64,000 bases of DNA, taken from Candidatus Hydrogenedens sp. GTDB taxonomy: Bacteria > Hydrogenedentota > Hydrogenedentia > Hydrogenedentales > JAEUWI01. A model generated the notes under the pieces. It saw nothing but the letters and a program-made list of their open reading frames with translations. It had not been told where the DNA came from and did no database searches. The position numbers and the translations under genes are program-made. This document shows positions 44,776 to 54,650 of the stretch, piece after piece. The stretch lies in contig WGMK01000015.1 in the NCBI GenBank assembly GCA_016125095.1, forward strand, positions 1 to 64,000. Reading direction: 5' to 3'. Within the stretch, counting starts at the first letter, position 1, and each line of letters begins with the position of its first letter.

Positions 44776-47700
44776 TCATGCCGTCGTATCGGCTGGCTGC
44801 TGCAGCAGCAAGCTCTGCACATCCATTATAAGCCCGACGCGGCCATCGGGCATAATCGCCCCGCCGGCGATTCCGGGCACCCCGCGCAATTGCGCGCCAA
44901 GCGATTTGATAACCGTCTGCTGCTGGCCGAGTATCTCGTCGACCAGCAGACCCACGCGCCGCCCGTTAATCTCTACGACCACGATGATGCCTTCGGTCGG
45001 ACTCTGCACGGCCTCCTTGATATCGAAGAGCTCGTGCACGCGCACGAGCGGATACAGCATGCCCTGCATCTTGAACATCTCGCCCTCGGACAGCACGGTA
45101 ATAAGGTCCTCCGCCCGCGGCCGCAGCGAAACGACAATCGAGAGCGTCGGGATAATCAGTCGCTCGGTGCCTACGCGGATCACCATTCCGTCGATGATCG
45201 CCAGCGTGAGCGGCAGGATGATTGTGAACACGCTGCCGCGGCCCGGCTTGGAGTCGATCTCGATCCGCCCGCGCAGATCGGTAATGTTCTTCTTGACGAC
45301 GTCCATACCCACGCCGCGTCCGGAGATTTCGCTGACCACCTTGGCCGTGGAAAATCCCGGTTCGAAGATGAGCGCGGCAATCTCGCGATCATTCAGGGTC
45401 TCGCCTTCGCCAATCAGCCCTCGCTCGCGGGCCTTCGAGAGAATCGCATCGTGGTTCAATCCGCGCCCGTCATCCTCGATCTGCACGTGGATGTTTCCGC
45501 CCTGGTGGAATGCGCGGAGATACACATTGCCTGTCGCCGGCTTGCCCGCGGCGACGCGATCCGCCGAGGTCGCCTCGAGGCCGTGGTCCACGGCATTGCG
45601 CACCATGTGCACCAGCGGATCCCCGATACGGTCGATCACCGTCTTGTCCAGCTCGGTATCTTCGCCGGCGGTCTGCAGCACCACTTCCTTGCCGCTCTTT
45701 TTTGCGACATCGCGCACGATTCGGCTCATCTTCTGGAAGGTCGCCCGCACAGGAACCATGCGAAGTCCCGTGGCCATCTCTTGCAACTCGCGGGTAATCT
45801 TGTCGAGCAGGCTCACCCGCTGCGAGAAGCGGGCATCCTTAATCGCACGGACCCCGGGGAATTGCGTCACCATGCTCTCGGCAATCACCAGTTCGCCGAT
45901 CATGTCGATAAGCTGATCGAGGCGCTGCGCGTCCACCTTTACGGGCTCGCGCACCGCCGTCTTGGTGCGCGGTCCGGCGGCCTCGGGCGCCTCTTCCTGC
46001 TCGACCGGGCGCGGCGGCTCGGCGCGGCGCTGCGCGGCCAATACCTTGCGCACCTGCTGCGCGCTCGCCTGGCCTTGTTTCAAGAGTATCTCGCCCAGCT
46101 TCGGCGCCTTGGCGCTTTTCTGATGCAAGAGCGCCGCTTCCACTGCGTCCTTGGGAACGAACCCCAGGCCTACCAGCACCTCGCCCAGCACTTGTCTTTC
46201 GTCCGCTTGACGTTGCGAGATCAACGCCTGATCCAGCTGCGCCTGACTCAGCAGAACCTGTTCTCGAAGTATTTCCCCGAGCTTTGGAACGAACTGCGAA
46301 AGTTCGGCCTGTTCGTTCAGCGCTGCTTGCAGGGTTTCCTGCGTGATCACACCTGCGTCGACCAGCGCCTGGCCCAATGGCACGCGCTCCGTGGGCGCTT
46401 CACCCTCGTCTACCGGTACCTCGCGGGCCGGCTCCTGTCCCGACAACATGCGCCGCAACGCCATGACAAGCCCGGGCACCTCGATGTCGGGAACGAGATC
46501 GCTATTGGTTTCCAGGGCACTCTGAATGTTGTCCAGCAGTTGAGCCACGCAATCGACGGATTCGAAAACGACATCCAGTGCAGCGCCATCAAGCAGCCGC
46601 TGGCCCTTGCGCGCCTGATCCAACAGATCTTCGGCCACGTGGGCGAGCGTGCCGATTTCCGGCAGATCGAGAAAGCCCGCCACGCCCTTAATGGTGTGGA
46701 ATGCGCGAAACACCGCGTTCAGCGCATCCATATTCCGCGGGTCGGTCTCGATGCTCAGCAGGTGAATCTCCGCCGCCTGCAAGTGTTCCCGCGATTCGGC
46801 GACGAATTCGCCGAGGAGACTGAGGTCGGCGGTAAGCGGCCCCGCAGTGAACACCAGATCTGAATCGATTTCATGGGGCGAAAGCGATGCGCGGCCCGAT
46901 GGTCGCGTTGCAAGCGCAACGGCTGCAACCTCTTCCGGAGTAACGCCCGCAGAAGCAGGCTCCGGTTCCATTTCAGAGGGCGGTCCAACCGGCGTTGGTA
47001 TTGGAGACTCTTCAGCGGCCCCCTGACCGGCCTCCGGGACATCGATCATCATCGCCTCGGGCGCGCTGGTTTCCGTCACGCCATCCTTCGCACGCAACCG
47101 GTTCAACTCGCGGTTGACAAGCACCGGTGCCTCGAGCGAGATACTCGAATCGCCATAAAAGCGGAACGCGCGCTGGAGCCAATCCACGGCCGACAAGACC
47201 GCGTCGACCGTCCGCTCGGCGGGCAATTCGTCCAACACGTCTTCGATCAAGTGGCAGAGGTCTTCGACTTCCTCGAGCGCCAGCAGGCCCGCCTCGCCCT
47301 TGAGGGTATGGATGAGCCGGCGAAACACTTTGACCGCTTCGCCATCGGAGCCTTCCTGCTCGAACCGGAGCGCCTGCTGCTCCAAGTCGGCGAGTACGCT
47401 CGGCTGACGCGACAAGAATTCCTCGAAGATCGCTTGGTCGACATAGTCGGGAAGCGTCAGCGGCTTGGCCCTCGGCAGCGTCTCCGGCGCCGGTTCCGGC
47501 GCGGCCGGCTCGGGTGCGGGCGGCGGCGCGGACGGCGTAGCGGTCTTCGCGGTGCCCGGGGGCTCTGCCACGCCCAAGAGCGGCGGGTAGGATACGGCCT
47601 GATCCTCCAGCGTTCCGCCCAATACCTCAGCGATATCCTCGAGCGCCTCGCGCACGGCCTCAAGCGAGGCCTCACCGGATGCTGCCTCGTCGAGAATGAT

Positions 47701-47880
47701 CTCCTCAACCAACTCTGCACAGCGGGTCGCGGCGGCATGCGCGCGGGAATGCCCGGCCTCGGCCGCCTGGCTCGCCACCTGCTGCCACAATCCATGGGCC
47801 TCTGCTAGACCCGGCAAATCTCCCGGGTCGGCAGCACCCAGCACTACGCGTAAACGATCCAGCAACTCAATGGCAGCCAT
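44776..47880 (-). CDS. cheA: Chemotaxis histidine kinase CheA with two Hpt domains and inserted repeat module
   Basis: The protein has 1034 residues, against about 650-750 in classical CheA. In order: a helical N-terminal domain (1-95); a Pro/Ala linker; Hpt1 (about 145-245) with phospho-His191 in RRLIHTLKGEAG; Hpt2 (about 345-460) with His395 in RAFHTIKGVAG; and a module at 500-618 with four repeats of about 31 residues (LGxxLVxxGxxxxxxLxxALxxQ), resembling MshEN/T2SSE N-terminal repeats. The P3 dimerisation domain (645-715), the HATPase domain (HMVRNAVDHGLE, DDGRGL, GRGVGMDVV) and a C-terminal CheW-like domain follow. The CheY-binding P2 domain of E. coli is not visible. Confidence 0.92.
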   Translation of the reverse strand: MAAIELLDRLRVVLGAADPGDLPGLAEAHGLWQQVASQAAEAGHSRAHAAATRCAELVEEIILDEAASGEASLEAVREALEDIAEVLGGTLEDQAVSYPPLLGVAEPPGTAKTATPSAPPPAPEPAAPEPAPETLPRAKPLTLPDYVDQAIFEEFLSRQPSVLADLEQQALRFEQEGSDGEAVKVFRRLIHTLKGEAGLLALEEVEDLCHLIEDVLDELPAERTVDAVLSAVDWLQRAFRFYGDSSISLEAPVLVNRELNRLRAKDGVTETSAPEAMMIDVPEAGQGAAEESPIPTPVGPPSEMEPEPASAGVTPEEVAAVALATRPSGRASLSPHEIDSDLVFTAGPLTADLSLLGEFVAESREHLQAAEIHLLSIETDPRNMDALNAVFRAFHTIKGVAGFLDLPEIGTLAHVAEDLLDQARKGQRLLDGAALDVVFESVDCVAQLLDNIQSALETNSDLVPDIEVPGLVMALRRMLSGQEPAREVPVDEGEAPTERVPLGQALVDAGVITQETLQAALNEQAELSQFVPKLGEILREQVLLSQAQLDQALISQRQADERQVLGEVLVGLGFVPKDAVEAALLHQKSAKAPKLGEILLKQGQASAQQVRKVLAAQRRAEPPRPVEQEEAPEAAGPRTKTAVREPVKVDAQRLDQLIDMIGELVIAESMVTQFPGVRAIKDARFSQRVSLLDKITRELQEMATGLRMVPVRATFQKMSRIVRDVAKKSGKEVVLQTAGEDTELDKTVIDRIGDPLVHMVRNAVDHGLEATSADRVAAGKPATGNVYLRAFHQGGNIHVQIEDDGRGLNHDAILSKARERGLIGEGETLNDREIAALIFEPGFSTAKVVSEISGRGVGMDVVKKNITDLRGRIEIDSKPGRGSVFTIILPLTLAIIDGMVIRVGTERLIIPTLSIVVSLRPRAEDLITVLSEGEMFKMQGMLYPLVRVHELFDIKEAVQSPTEGIIVVVEINGRRVGLLVDEILGQQQTVIKSLGAQLRGVPGIAGGAIMPDGRVGLIMDVQSLLLQQPADTTA

Positions 47881-47931
47881 AACGTTCCGCTTTCTGTATC
47901 AAGACAGGATGCAATCGGTCGTCTCCCCTTT

Positions 47932-49470
47932 TTATTCCAGCCAGACGCGATAAGATCTTCCTGCAAGTTCCAGAGAAAACAATTCCTGCGGCAGACAGCC
48001 GCTTGCCGCAGCAGCCTGACCGATGGATTCGGGATTGAGGCCCATCGCCCGGGTACGTGCAAGCACTTCGTCCGGCATCAGCTCTCCCAGCCGCGCCACC
48101 TGCTCGGCCGGCATCGATACCGCAATACGCTGAAGGCCTTGCTCCATGACGCGCACCCGGAGGAATTCAGCGGCGGCATTACTCCTCGCCGCTACGGGCG
48201 CTTCCTTCGGCAGTTCTACGCTTCGCGTCCTCAGGCGCAGCTCGGCAGCGCGGCCCGCGGCGGCCCAGTCTGCATCGGTGTCGAGCGTGGACAAATGCAC
48301 CAGCACGCCATGGGCCGCGCGCATGAGCAGCAGCAGCTCGGGCGGCCCGGCAGAACGGAACCACCACTTGTGATCGCCGAGCAGCGTGTCGATGCGCGCT
48401 CCCAGCTTCCAGCAGCGCGCGTCATAGGCGCCGGGCGACATCAACGGCTCGAACAGCAGCGCCAGCAAAGCGGGCAGCAAATGCTGCATGGCCCCCAGTT
48501 TCTCCGCATCGAATCCTGCCTCGGCCATCGCTTCAAGCGCCTCGGCGGGGGTACACCCCGGCGCGGCCTCCGCCATGCGACGCAGACCGTCTCGTTGCCG
48601 GCGTGTCAACTCCAGCACACATCCGAAATCATAGAGCACCAGCTCAGGCTGCCCCGGCCGCATCATACGACAGCGCCAGTTCCCGCCATGCGGATCGGCA
48701 TGCAGCATCCCGGTGCGGAATACCGACGCCATGAACAATCCGACCAGCGCATCCGCCAAGTGTCGGCGATCGCGGCTCGACCAGGCGCGCGCTGCGGAAA
48801 GCGGCTGAGACTCCTCCCACCGCTGCGTAAGAACGGTCTTGCAGCAAAGGTCGGAAAACACTTCGGGTATCACGACAGAGGTTAATTGCACTGACGCGCG
48901 GAATCGCGACTGGCGCGCAGCCTCTTCCGCGTAATCCAGCTCGCGCTGCAGATTTTGCTTGAACAGCTGCTTGTACCCCGAGAGGTCGAAGCCCCACCGC
49001 CGCACCGGCCCCGCGCCAGGAAGCAGTCCGGCGAGGCCCATCTCCAGCGATACCGCGCCGCCGATGCCCGGGTATTGCAGTTTTACCGCCGCCACCGTGC
49101 CGTCGCGCAGCAACGCACGGTGCACCTGGCCGAGCGAAGCCGCCTGGCCGATCTCCTCGATGCGCTCGAAATGCCGGTTCAGCTTTGCCCCAAGCCCGTC
49201 TGCCAGCACCGGCCGGATCCGCTGCCAAGGCAGGGGATCGACGCCTTCCGAGAGGGGGGCGAACGCGGCATCACCGGGCAACGTACCGAGAAACTGGCCC
49301 ACCTTCATGGGCAGACCCCGGGCGTCCGCCAGCGTGGCGGCCAGCGCCGTCCGGGCGCGGGCGCGCTCCTCTTCCGAATCGGCACGGCGCAGGGCCCGGA
49401 TGGCGCCGCCCACGCGAACCAATGCAGCCGGGCGCCGCGCGAATTCGCGGAGTGTATCTGCTTCCGGCAT
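47932..49470 (-). CDS. ABC1/UbiB family kinase-like protein
   Basis: The 512-residue protein has the atypical kinase motifs of the ABC1/ADCK/UbiB family: KVGQF (the KxGQ motif), AASLGQVHRA, AAVKLQYPG, ELDYAEEA (ExD), HADPHGGNW and YDFGCV. Relatives act in quinone biosynthesis or lipid handling through ATPase activity. No C-terminal membrane helices are evident. It sits 51 bp beyond cheA in the same direction, between receptor and kinase genes, which is unusual. A link to the chemosensory system is positional inference only. Confidence 0.85.
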   Translation of the reverse strand: MPEADTLREFARRPAALVRVGGAIRALRRADSEEERARARTALAATLADARGLPMKVGQFLGTLPGDAAFAPLSEGVDPLPWQRIRPVLADGLGAKLNRHFERIEEIGQAASLGQVHRALLRDGTVAAVKLQYPGIGGAVSLEMGLAGLLPGAGPVRRWGFDLSGYKQLFKQNLQRELDYAEEAARQSRFRASVQLTSVVIPEVFSDLCCKTVLTQRWEESQPLSAARAWSSRDRRHLADALVGLFMASVFRTGMLHADPHGGNWRCRMMRPGQPELVLYDFGCVLELTRRQRDGLRRMAEAAPGCTPAEALEAMAEAGFDAEKLGAMQHLLPALLALLFEPLMSPGAYDARCWKLGARIDTLLGDHKWWFRSAGPPELLLLMRAAHGVLVHLSTLDTDADWAAAGRAAELRLRTRSVELPKEAPVAARSNAAAEFLRVRVMEQGLQRIAVSMPAEQVARLGELMPDEVLARTRAMGLNPESIGQAAAASGCLPQELFSLELAGRSYRVWLE

Positions 49471-49493
49471 GGTCGTTATTCCCAGCGGACCGC

Positions 49494-49844
49494 TCAAGCG
49501 GACTTTATCGCGTGATGTTGCACGGGGCACCCGGACCCAGCCGGGGCGCCCGTCACGCTACCCGTACGATAGACTTCGTGCCGGGGCCGGCCCTCCAGAA
49601 TCTGCTCCCGCCCCCACGAAGTCACTTTCTTGAACTGCTCGGTATTCTGGAACGCCTCGAAATCCGCCTCGGTCTGCCATTCCGAAAGAATGACATAGGA
49701 GCCGGGCTCGAACACGTCATGGTAAAGGTGCGTCTTGACATGGCCCGGCAGGTCGTTCATAAGCGCCATGACGCTCTTGAACACGGACACGAATTTCTCG
49801 TCCTGCCCCGCCCGCACCTGATAGTTCATGCCTACGGTAACCAT
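49494..49844 (-). CDS. ABM-fold (antibiotic biosynthesis monooxygenase-like) protein
   Basis: This 116-residue protein has an ABM ferredoxin-like fold pattern: VTVGMNYQVRAGQDEKFVSVF, then HVKTHLYHDVFEPGSYVILSEWQTEADFEAF, then the C-terminal helix. Such proteins include heme-degrading and quinone-forming monooxygenases, and small sensors. The tail GSGCPVQHHA has a Cys and two His of unclear meaning. It lies between the receptor and the UbiB-like gene, both within 40 bp, so co-transcription is likely. Confidence 0.75.
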   Translation of the reverse strand: MVTVGMNYQVRAGQDEKFVSVFKSVMALMNDLPGHVKTHLYHDVFEPGSYVILSEWQTEADFEAFQNTEQFKKVTSWGREQILEGRPRHEVYRTGSVTGAPAGSGCPVQHHAIKSA

Positions 49845-49880
49845 GGCGGCCTCCCTTGGGTTGGTCGTTCGAGGCGTTTG

Positions 49881-52355
49881 CTAGAAATCCTTCAGATCGT
49901 CGTCGGTCAGCGGAATCACTTCCTCCGGCGATCGGCTGCGTTGCCAGTTGGATTGTCCCGAGGCTGCAGGCTTTGCGGCCGCCGGGCGCGCCGGCGGCGC
50001 GCTGTAGGCGACCTGACGGCGCGCCGGGGCGTGCGATGCGACGCCGCCGGCACCGGAAATCCGGAACTGGCTGATCACCGAAATCAGGCTGTCGGCCTGG
50101 CTCGCAAGCTCCTGCGCCGCGCTGGCCGTTTCTTCCGAATTCGCCGCGTTCGTCTGGGTCACCTTGTCCATCTGGCCCACGGCCTTGTTGATTTCCGTCA
50201 GTCCGGTCGACTGTTCCTTCGAAGCCGCGGCGATTTCGGAGATGAAGTTGCTCACCTTCTCGGCGTTCTCGACGATCTCCTTCAGGATACCGCTGACCTC
50301 ATTGGTAATCTGCACGCCGCCCTCGGCATTCTTGACCGAGTCCTCAATCATTTCGGCGGTATTCTTCGCCGCCTCGGCGCTGCGCACCGCCAGGTTCCGC
50401 ACTTCCTCCGCCACCACGGCGAAGCCCTTGCCGGCCTCGCCCGCGCGCGCCGCCTCCACGGCCGCATTCAGCGCCAGCAGGTTCGTCTGGAAGGCGATCT
50501 CGTCGATGGTCTTCACAATCTTCGCCGTCTGGTCCGACGACGTCTTGATGCGATTGATGGCGCTTTCCATCCGCGTCGTGGCCTGGTTGCCGCGCTCGGC
50601 CGCCAAGCGCGACTCGCGCGCCATGCCGTCGGCCTGCTGGGCATTGTCCGCATTCTGCGCGGTCATGCTGGTCAATTCCTCGAGACTTGCCGAGATTTCC
50701 TCGAGCGAGCTGGCCTGCTCGCTCGCACCCTCGGCCAGCTGCTGACTGCTCGAGGCGATCTGGTTGCTCGCCTGGTTCACCTGCTCGGCCGCCGTGCGCA
50801 CCTGAATCATCGCCTCTTCAATCGCATCCAGCGCCGAATTCAGGTTCTCCTTGATGGCGGCATGATCGCCCTGGTAGTCGCCCGTGATGCGCACGTCGAT
50901 GCAGCGATCGCCCACCTGCCGGAGGATTTCGCCCGCCTCGTTGATGGGCGCCACGACGGCGTCGAGAATCTTGTTGATGCCCTGCATCATCGGCTTGTAC
51001 GCCGTCGAGAGTCCATCGAGGTTGCCGCGCCGCTTCAGGTCGCCGTTCAGCCCGGCCTCGATAAGCTCGCCCACCTCGTTGCCGTAGTCGGCCCGATCGT
51101 TCAGGTCCTGCCATTCAGCCGCATTGCCGATGTAGTTGCCCTGATCGTCGATGAGCGCGGTAGCCGTCACCTGGAAGTGCAGCGGCCCCACCTTGATTTC
51201 TGCCACGGCCGGCAGGTTCCGGGGGTCCTCCATCAGGCGGCGCTGATGCGCGGGGTTCGCGTGGAAGTCGTCTATACACATCCCGATCACATTGCGCGCG
51301 TCGAACTTCGGCAGGTACTTCTTGATCTCGGATTCGCGCGCCATGAGCATGCGCTTCAAGGCAGGATTGCAATAGTTGATGACGAAATTCCGGTCGCAGG
51401 TCATGAACATCGCAGAGGCCCCCTCGATCATCGAGAAGAGGCTTTCCGCACGGCGCTTGGCCGCAACCGAGTCCGTGATGTCATTCCACTCGAGCTGCGC
51501 GCCGACATAGTCCCCCTGCCCGTTCGTGAGCGCAGTCACGTTCAGCGCGAAACGCAAGTGCCCCACAGTGATCTCCGCGCGGTGCGGCAGGTTGTTCTTG
51601 TTCGCGAGAATCCGCCGCTGATGTTCGGGCGCCTTGTGGAAAATATCGATGTTGGTCCCGAGCAGATTCTCGAAATTCACCCCGGGATACGCGACGCGGA
51701 AGGCATCGATATTCTTGCGCACCATGTCCTTCGTGGCCTGGTTCGCGTAGGTAATGTGCAGGTCGCGGTCGACCATCATGACCGGATTCTGCGACCCCTC
51801 GATGGCAATGCCGAAACGCGATGCCTCGTCGAGCTTGGCAGCCTGCGATATCGTGTGAATCACGAACGAGGACAGGCCCTGCACCAGCCCGATGAGCGGG
51901 TCATCGCCGCCGACAGGTCGATTGGTCAGCAGTTCCACGATGCCAATCACGTTGCCGTCGGAGGTAACCGGAAAGCTGATGCCGCCGCGAAGGCCGGCGC
52001 GCTGCGCCGAGCTGGCCCGGGGCGACTCGGCGATTTGACCGATGTCGTCCACACTGACCAGCGCCCCGCGCTGCCACGCCCGGCCGACCAGCCCCGCGCC
52101 CATGATAAATTCATTGGTCTGGGACGATTGGACGAAATCCGGCGATGGCGCGCCGCTATATCCCGTGAGCCGCAAAACACCCTCGGCAGGAGCCACGCTC
52201 CAATAGGCGGCGAAGGCGAGTCCGGCGGATTCACGCAGTGCATCCAGCGTCGCAGTCAGGGTAGCGTTGAACGTCTTGGCGCCACGTACCGCCGACGTTA
52301 CTTCGCTCCAGACCTTCAATGCATCGACACTGCCGTTGGTATGTTCTTGCGTCAT
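49881..52355 (-). CDS. Soluble methyl-accepting chemotaxis protein with GAF and two PAS-like domains
   Basis: The 824-residue receptor has no membrane segment. A GAF domain covers about 20-172, two PAS-like domains sharing the motif 'IDxFHxxPxHQRR' lie at 185-300 and 305-420, and a helical HAMP-like stretch covers 425-520. The signalling domain has its hairpin tip at about 618-655 ([20 protein letters not shown], then [15 protein letters not shown]). The tail is Pro/Ala-rich and ends TDDDLKDF; there is no NWETF-type CheR/CheB docking peptide. It should sense a cytoplasmic signal such as redox state or a small ligand. It is the first gene of the chemosensory cluster. Confidence 0.93.
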   Translation of the reverse strand: MTQEHTNGSVDALKVWSEVTSAVRGAKTFNATLTATLDALRESAGLAFAAYWSVAPAEGVLRLTGYSGAPSPDFVQSSQTNEFIMGAGLVGRAWQRGALVSVDDIGQIAESPRASSAQRAGLRGGISFPVTSDGNVIGIVELLTNRPVGGDDPLIGLVQGLSSFVIHTISQAAKLDEASRFGIAIEGSQNPVMMVDRDLHITYANQATKDMVRKNIDAFRVAYPGVNFENLLGTNIDIFHKAPEHQRRILANKNNLPHRAEITVGHLRFALNVTALTNGQGDYVGAQLEWNDITDSVAAKRRAESLFSMIEGASAMFMTCDRNFVINYCNPALKRMLMARESEIKKYLPKFDARNVIGMCIDDFHANPAHQRRLMEDPRNLPAVAEIKVGPLHFQVTATALIDDQGNYIGNAAEWQDLNDRADYGNEVGELIEAGLNGDLKRRGNLDGLSTAYKPMMQGINKILDAVVAPINEAGEILRQVGDRCIDVRITGDYQGDHAAIKENLNSALDAIEEAMIQVRTAAEQVNQASNQIASSSQQLAEGASEQASSLEEISASLEELTSMTAQNADNAQQADGMARESRLAAERGNQATTRMESAINRIKTSSDQTAKIVKTIDEIAFQTNLLALNAAVEAARAGEAGKGFAVVAEEVRNLAVRSAEAAKNTAEMIEDSVKNAEGGVQITNEVSGILKEIVENAEKVSNFISEIAAASKEQSTGLTEINKAVGQMDKVTQTNAANSEETASAAQELASQADSLISVISQFRISGAGGVASHAPARRQVAYSAPPARPAAAKPAASGQSNWQRSRSPEEVIPLTDDDLKDF

Positions 52356-52492
52356 GGTCGTCCCTTCCTCTTAGCGCGCACGCCCCAGAATTCCACATCG
52401 TTCCACGGAAATATCTCGAAAAACCGGACTTCAGCTGCCGCATAACCGCTTTTGCGGTTAATTCCCTCCGGCTTCTCCAAGCTTCGCGATAA

Positions 52493-52515
52493 AAGGAGGT
52501 TATTGAAAAATGTAA
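52493..52515 (+). promoter_or_regulatory. Strong ribosome binding site before a start-stop codon pair
   Basis: AAGGAGGT (52493-52500) is an almost ideal ribosome binding site. Ten bases after GGAGG comes ATG followed at once by TAA (52510-52515). A TTG at 52503 would give a 12-residue peptide but is too close to the site. It may be chance or a leader that modulates the downstream coiled-coil gene. Confidence 0.3.
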
Positions 52516-52525
52516 ATTTTGTCAA
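52497..52525 (-). promoter_or_regulatory. Putative promoter for the chemosensory cluster
   Basis: On the minus strand, a perfect TTGACA (52525-52520) is followed by 17 nt and TAACCT (52502-52497). It lies in an AT-rich island about 140 bp before the receptor start codon. The -10 keeps only the key first two and last bases of the consensus. Confidence 0.45.
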
Positions 52526-52631
52526 CATTAATCGATTTTGATAGAAGGGCCGGTGCGCCCATGCTATTTACGGGAACATTTTTGTTACGATGTCCGCGCC
52601 AGGCTGCGGCAAACGAGGAGATTGGGGCCGG

Positions 52632-53675
52632 ATGGAACAAGGAACGCTTATCGCGAAGCTGGTCGAGGCCCTCGAGGCCTGGCGCCTCGAGGTATCGGAC
52701 CAGACGCAGCAGTTCCGCTCGGCGCTCGGGCAGGTGCAGGAGCAGTTGGAACGTATCGCCGCGGGCCTCGCTGCGGATGACGAGCGCGAACACCAGATCC
52801 GCACTGTCCTCGACGATTCCACCCTGGAACCTGAATCCGCGATGGAAAAGCTCCGCGCGATTTCAACTTCCGGCGCCACACCTGCGGCATCCCGGCTGAC
52901 CATGCTCGAGCGCTGTGTTGAACGCTGGACTTCCAGCACGGGCGGAGCGCTGCGGGTCTACGCCGAGGAAATTGCGACCGCGGCGGCGCAACTCGACAAA
53001 CTGGAAGACTTGATCGGTACGCTCGATGCCCCCCCCGCGCCCGAGAATACCGAGGAACTCGAGCAGGCTCGGTCGACTGCCGAGCAGGCCGTCACGCACG
53101 CCGACGAACTAGAACGCCGCCTGGAGTCGCTGCGCGAGGATAACGCGCGTTTGTCCTCGGAACTCGATACCGTTCGCAGCCAATTGGATGCCGCAGAGGC
53201 TCGCCCTCCCGAGCCCGCCGAAAACCGGAGCAAGGAGATTGAGTCGCTCCAGTCGGCATTGGACGACGAACGGGATCGATTCGATCGGCTCGAGCTCAGG
53301 CTCGGCGAGGAAGAGCGTGCGAGGCACGAAGCCCAGGATGCGGTAACCCAGTTGCAACGGGAGCTTGCTGCGGCGCGCGGGCGGGCCGAGTCCGCCATGC
53401 TTCCACCTGACGATCCGGACCTTTCGCTGATTGCCGCTGCCCTCGACCAGCCGACAGCGCCCGAAGCGCCTGCGGCCGACACGGCCGCCATGGAAGAACT
53501 TCGGCTCGACCTGGAAACGGCGCAGACGTGGATTGACGACGCCCAGCGTAAGAACGATGCGCTGGAAGCGGAGTGCGCGCGGCTGCGCGAGCGCGAGGAC
53601 CAGCTCAAACGGGAACTCGACGCTTTGCTGCCCCAGATTGCCGCGCTGCGCGCGGGTGGCCCTCGTTCCCTATAG
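52632..53675 (+). CDS. Coiled-coil protein of unknown function
   Basis: This 347-residue protein has no signal peptide or membrane segment. Helical heptad-rich stretches cover about 5-60, 140-270 and 290-345, with many Glu, Arg, Leu and Gln residues; a Pro-rich break lies near 195-205 and 275-285. I prefer the ATG at 52632 (GAGGAG 11 bases upstream) over one at 52590 without a binding site. It diverges from the receptor gene across the AT-rich gap and converges on cheV, overlapping it by 6 bp. It may organise the chemosensory array, but that rests on position only. Confidence 0.65.
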   Translation: MEQGTLIAKLVEALEAWRLEVSDQTQQFRSALGQVQEQLERIAAGLAADDEREHQIRTVLDDSTLEPESAMEKLRAISTSGATPAASRLTMLERCVERWTSSTGGALRVYAEEIATAAAQLDKLEDLIGTLDAPPAPENTEELEQARSTAEQAVTHADELERRLESLREDNARLSSELDTVRSQLDAAEARPPEPAENRSKEIESLQSALDDERDRFDRLELRLGEEERARHEAQDAVTQLQRELAAARGRAESAMLPPDDPDLSLIAAALDQPTAPEAPAADTAAMEELRLDLETAQTWIDDAQRKNDALEAECARLREREDQLKRELDALLPQIAALRAGGPRSL

Positions 53676-54569
53676 GGTGCCGGTTAGCCGGGCCACAATC
53701 TCGATCAGTTCCTGCGCGTCGAACTTGCTGATTTGCGCATCCGCCCCGACCTGTTTGCCCTTGTTCAGGGTCTCGGGACGAATCAGCGAACTGAAAAGCA
53801 CCACCGGGGTGGCCGATAACAAGGGGTCCTGTTTGATGCGCTGTGTCAGGTGAAGGCCGTCGATGCCCGGCATTTCAATGTCGCTCAGCACGATGTCGAA
53901 GCGCTCGGCATCGGATTTAGAAGCCTCGAGCGCGCGCCAAGCCTCCTCGCCGTTCTGGCATACCGTAAGGCGGGTGACCCCCACGGACTTGAGGATATTC
54001 ACCAGGGCGGCGCGGATCGTGGGCGAGTCGTCCGCCACAAGCATCTTCTTTTTCGCAAGGGACTCGGCTGCCTGTCCATCGAGCTCGACGGTATCTGAAT
54101 GCGCGCCCTCGCCCAGCAAGTCTTCGATGATGGCCTCGAAATCCAGGATCAAGACGATTGTGTTGTTGATGCGCGCAATAGAGGTGATCGGCGCGCCCGC
54201 TTCCATCATCGCCCCGGATGGCGACTCGATCTGGTCCCAACTCAGACGGTAAATGCGATCGACCGCGTCAATCAGCACGCCGCAAGAGAGCTTGTTGAGT
54301 TCCACCACCACGATCAGGCCGTCGCCCGCAGCCGGATCGATGGATTCCACCTGAAGATACGTGGCGAGGTTGATGAGGGTAAGTAACTCCTCGCGCCGGC
54401 GGAAGCTGCCTTCGATTTCCTGGGGCGAGCCCGGCAGCCTAACGGGCTTCACGGCCGGAATGAGCTCGCGCACTTTGGCCACGTTGATGCCCAGTTGCAT
54501 ATCCCCCACGCGGAATACCAGCAGTTCCATTTCGTTGGTGCCTGCTTCGAGCAGAATGCCTGTATCCAT
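53670..54569 (-). CDS. cheV: Coupling protein/response regulator CheV
   Basis: The 299-residue protein has a CheW-like domain (1-165: LLVFRVGDMQLGINVAKVREL, RVLPGSP-type region, VVELNKLSCGVLIDAV) fused to a receiver (about 175-299: MLVADDSPTIR, phospho-Asp in IVLSDIEMPGIDG, Lys in QISKF). CheV couples receptors to CheA and acts as a phosphate sink in adaptation. With CheW it gives the system two coupling proteins. It is separately transcribed from the main cluster. Confidence 0.93.
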   Translation of the reverse strand: MDTGILLEAGTNEMELLVFRVGDMQLGINVAKVRELIPAVKPVRLPGSPQEIEGSFRRREELLTLINLATYLQVESIDPAAGDGLIVVVELNKLSCGVLIDAVDRIYRLSWDQIESPSGAMMEAGAPITSIARINNTIVLILDFEAIIEDLLGEGAHSDTVELDGQAAESLAKKKMLVADDSPTIRAALVNILKSVGVTRLTVCQNGEEAWRALEASKSDAERFDIVLSDIEMPGIDGLHLTQRIKQDPLLSATPVVLFSSLIRPETLNKGKQVGADAQISKFDAQELIEIVARLTGTL

Positions 54570-54604
54570 GATTTCGCCTCCCGCGAGCGGCCGCTCGTGC
54601 CTCC

Positions 54605-54633
54605 AATCTACGGCATGCTAACGAGAAAAACAA
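54605..54633 (-). promoter_or_regulatory. Putative promoter for cheV
   Basis: On the minus strand, TTGTTT (54633-54628) is followed by 17 nt and TAGATT (54610-54605), 35 bp before the cheV start codon. The match is moderate, but spacing and position fit. Confidence 0.35.
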
Positions 54634-54650
54634 TCAGGCGCGGCGGACAG

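Noticed and set aside
44737..46863. 708-codon frame on the plus strand opposite cheA
   Set aside because: The CheA motifs on the minus strand are unambiguous; the antisense frame is a composition artefact.
49185..52445. 1086-codon frame on the plus strand opposite the chemoreceptor
   Set aside because: It runs antisense through receptor, ABM and UbiB genes and reflects low stop frequency in antisense GC-rich sequence. No domain pattern is seen.
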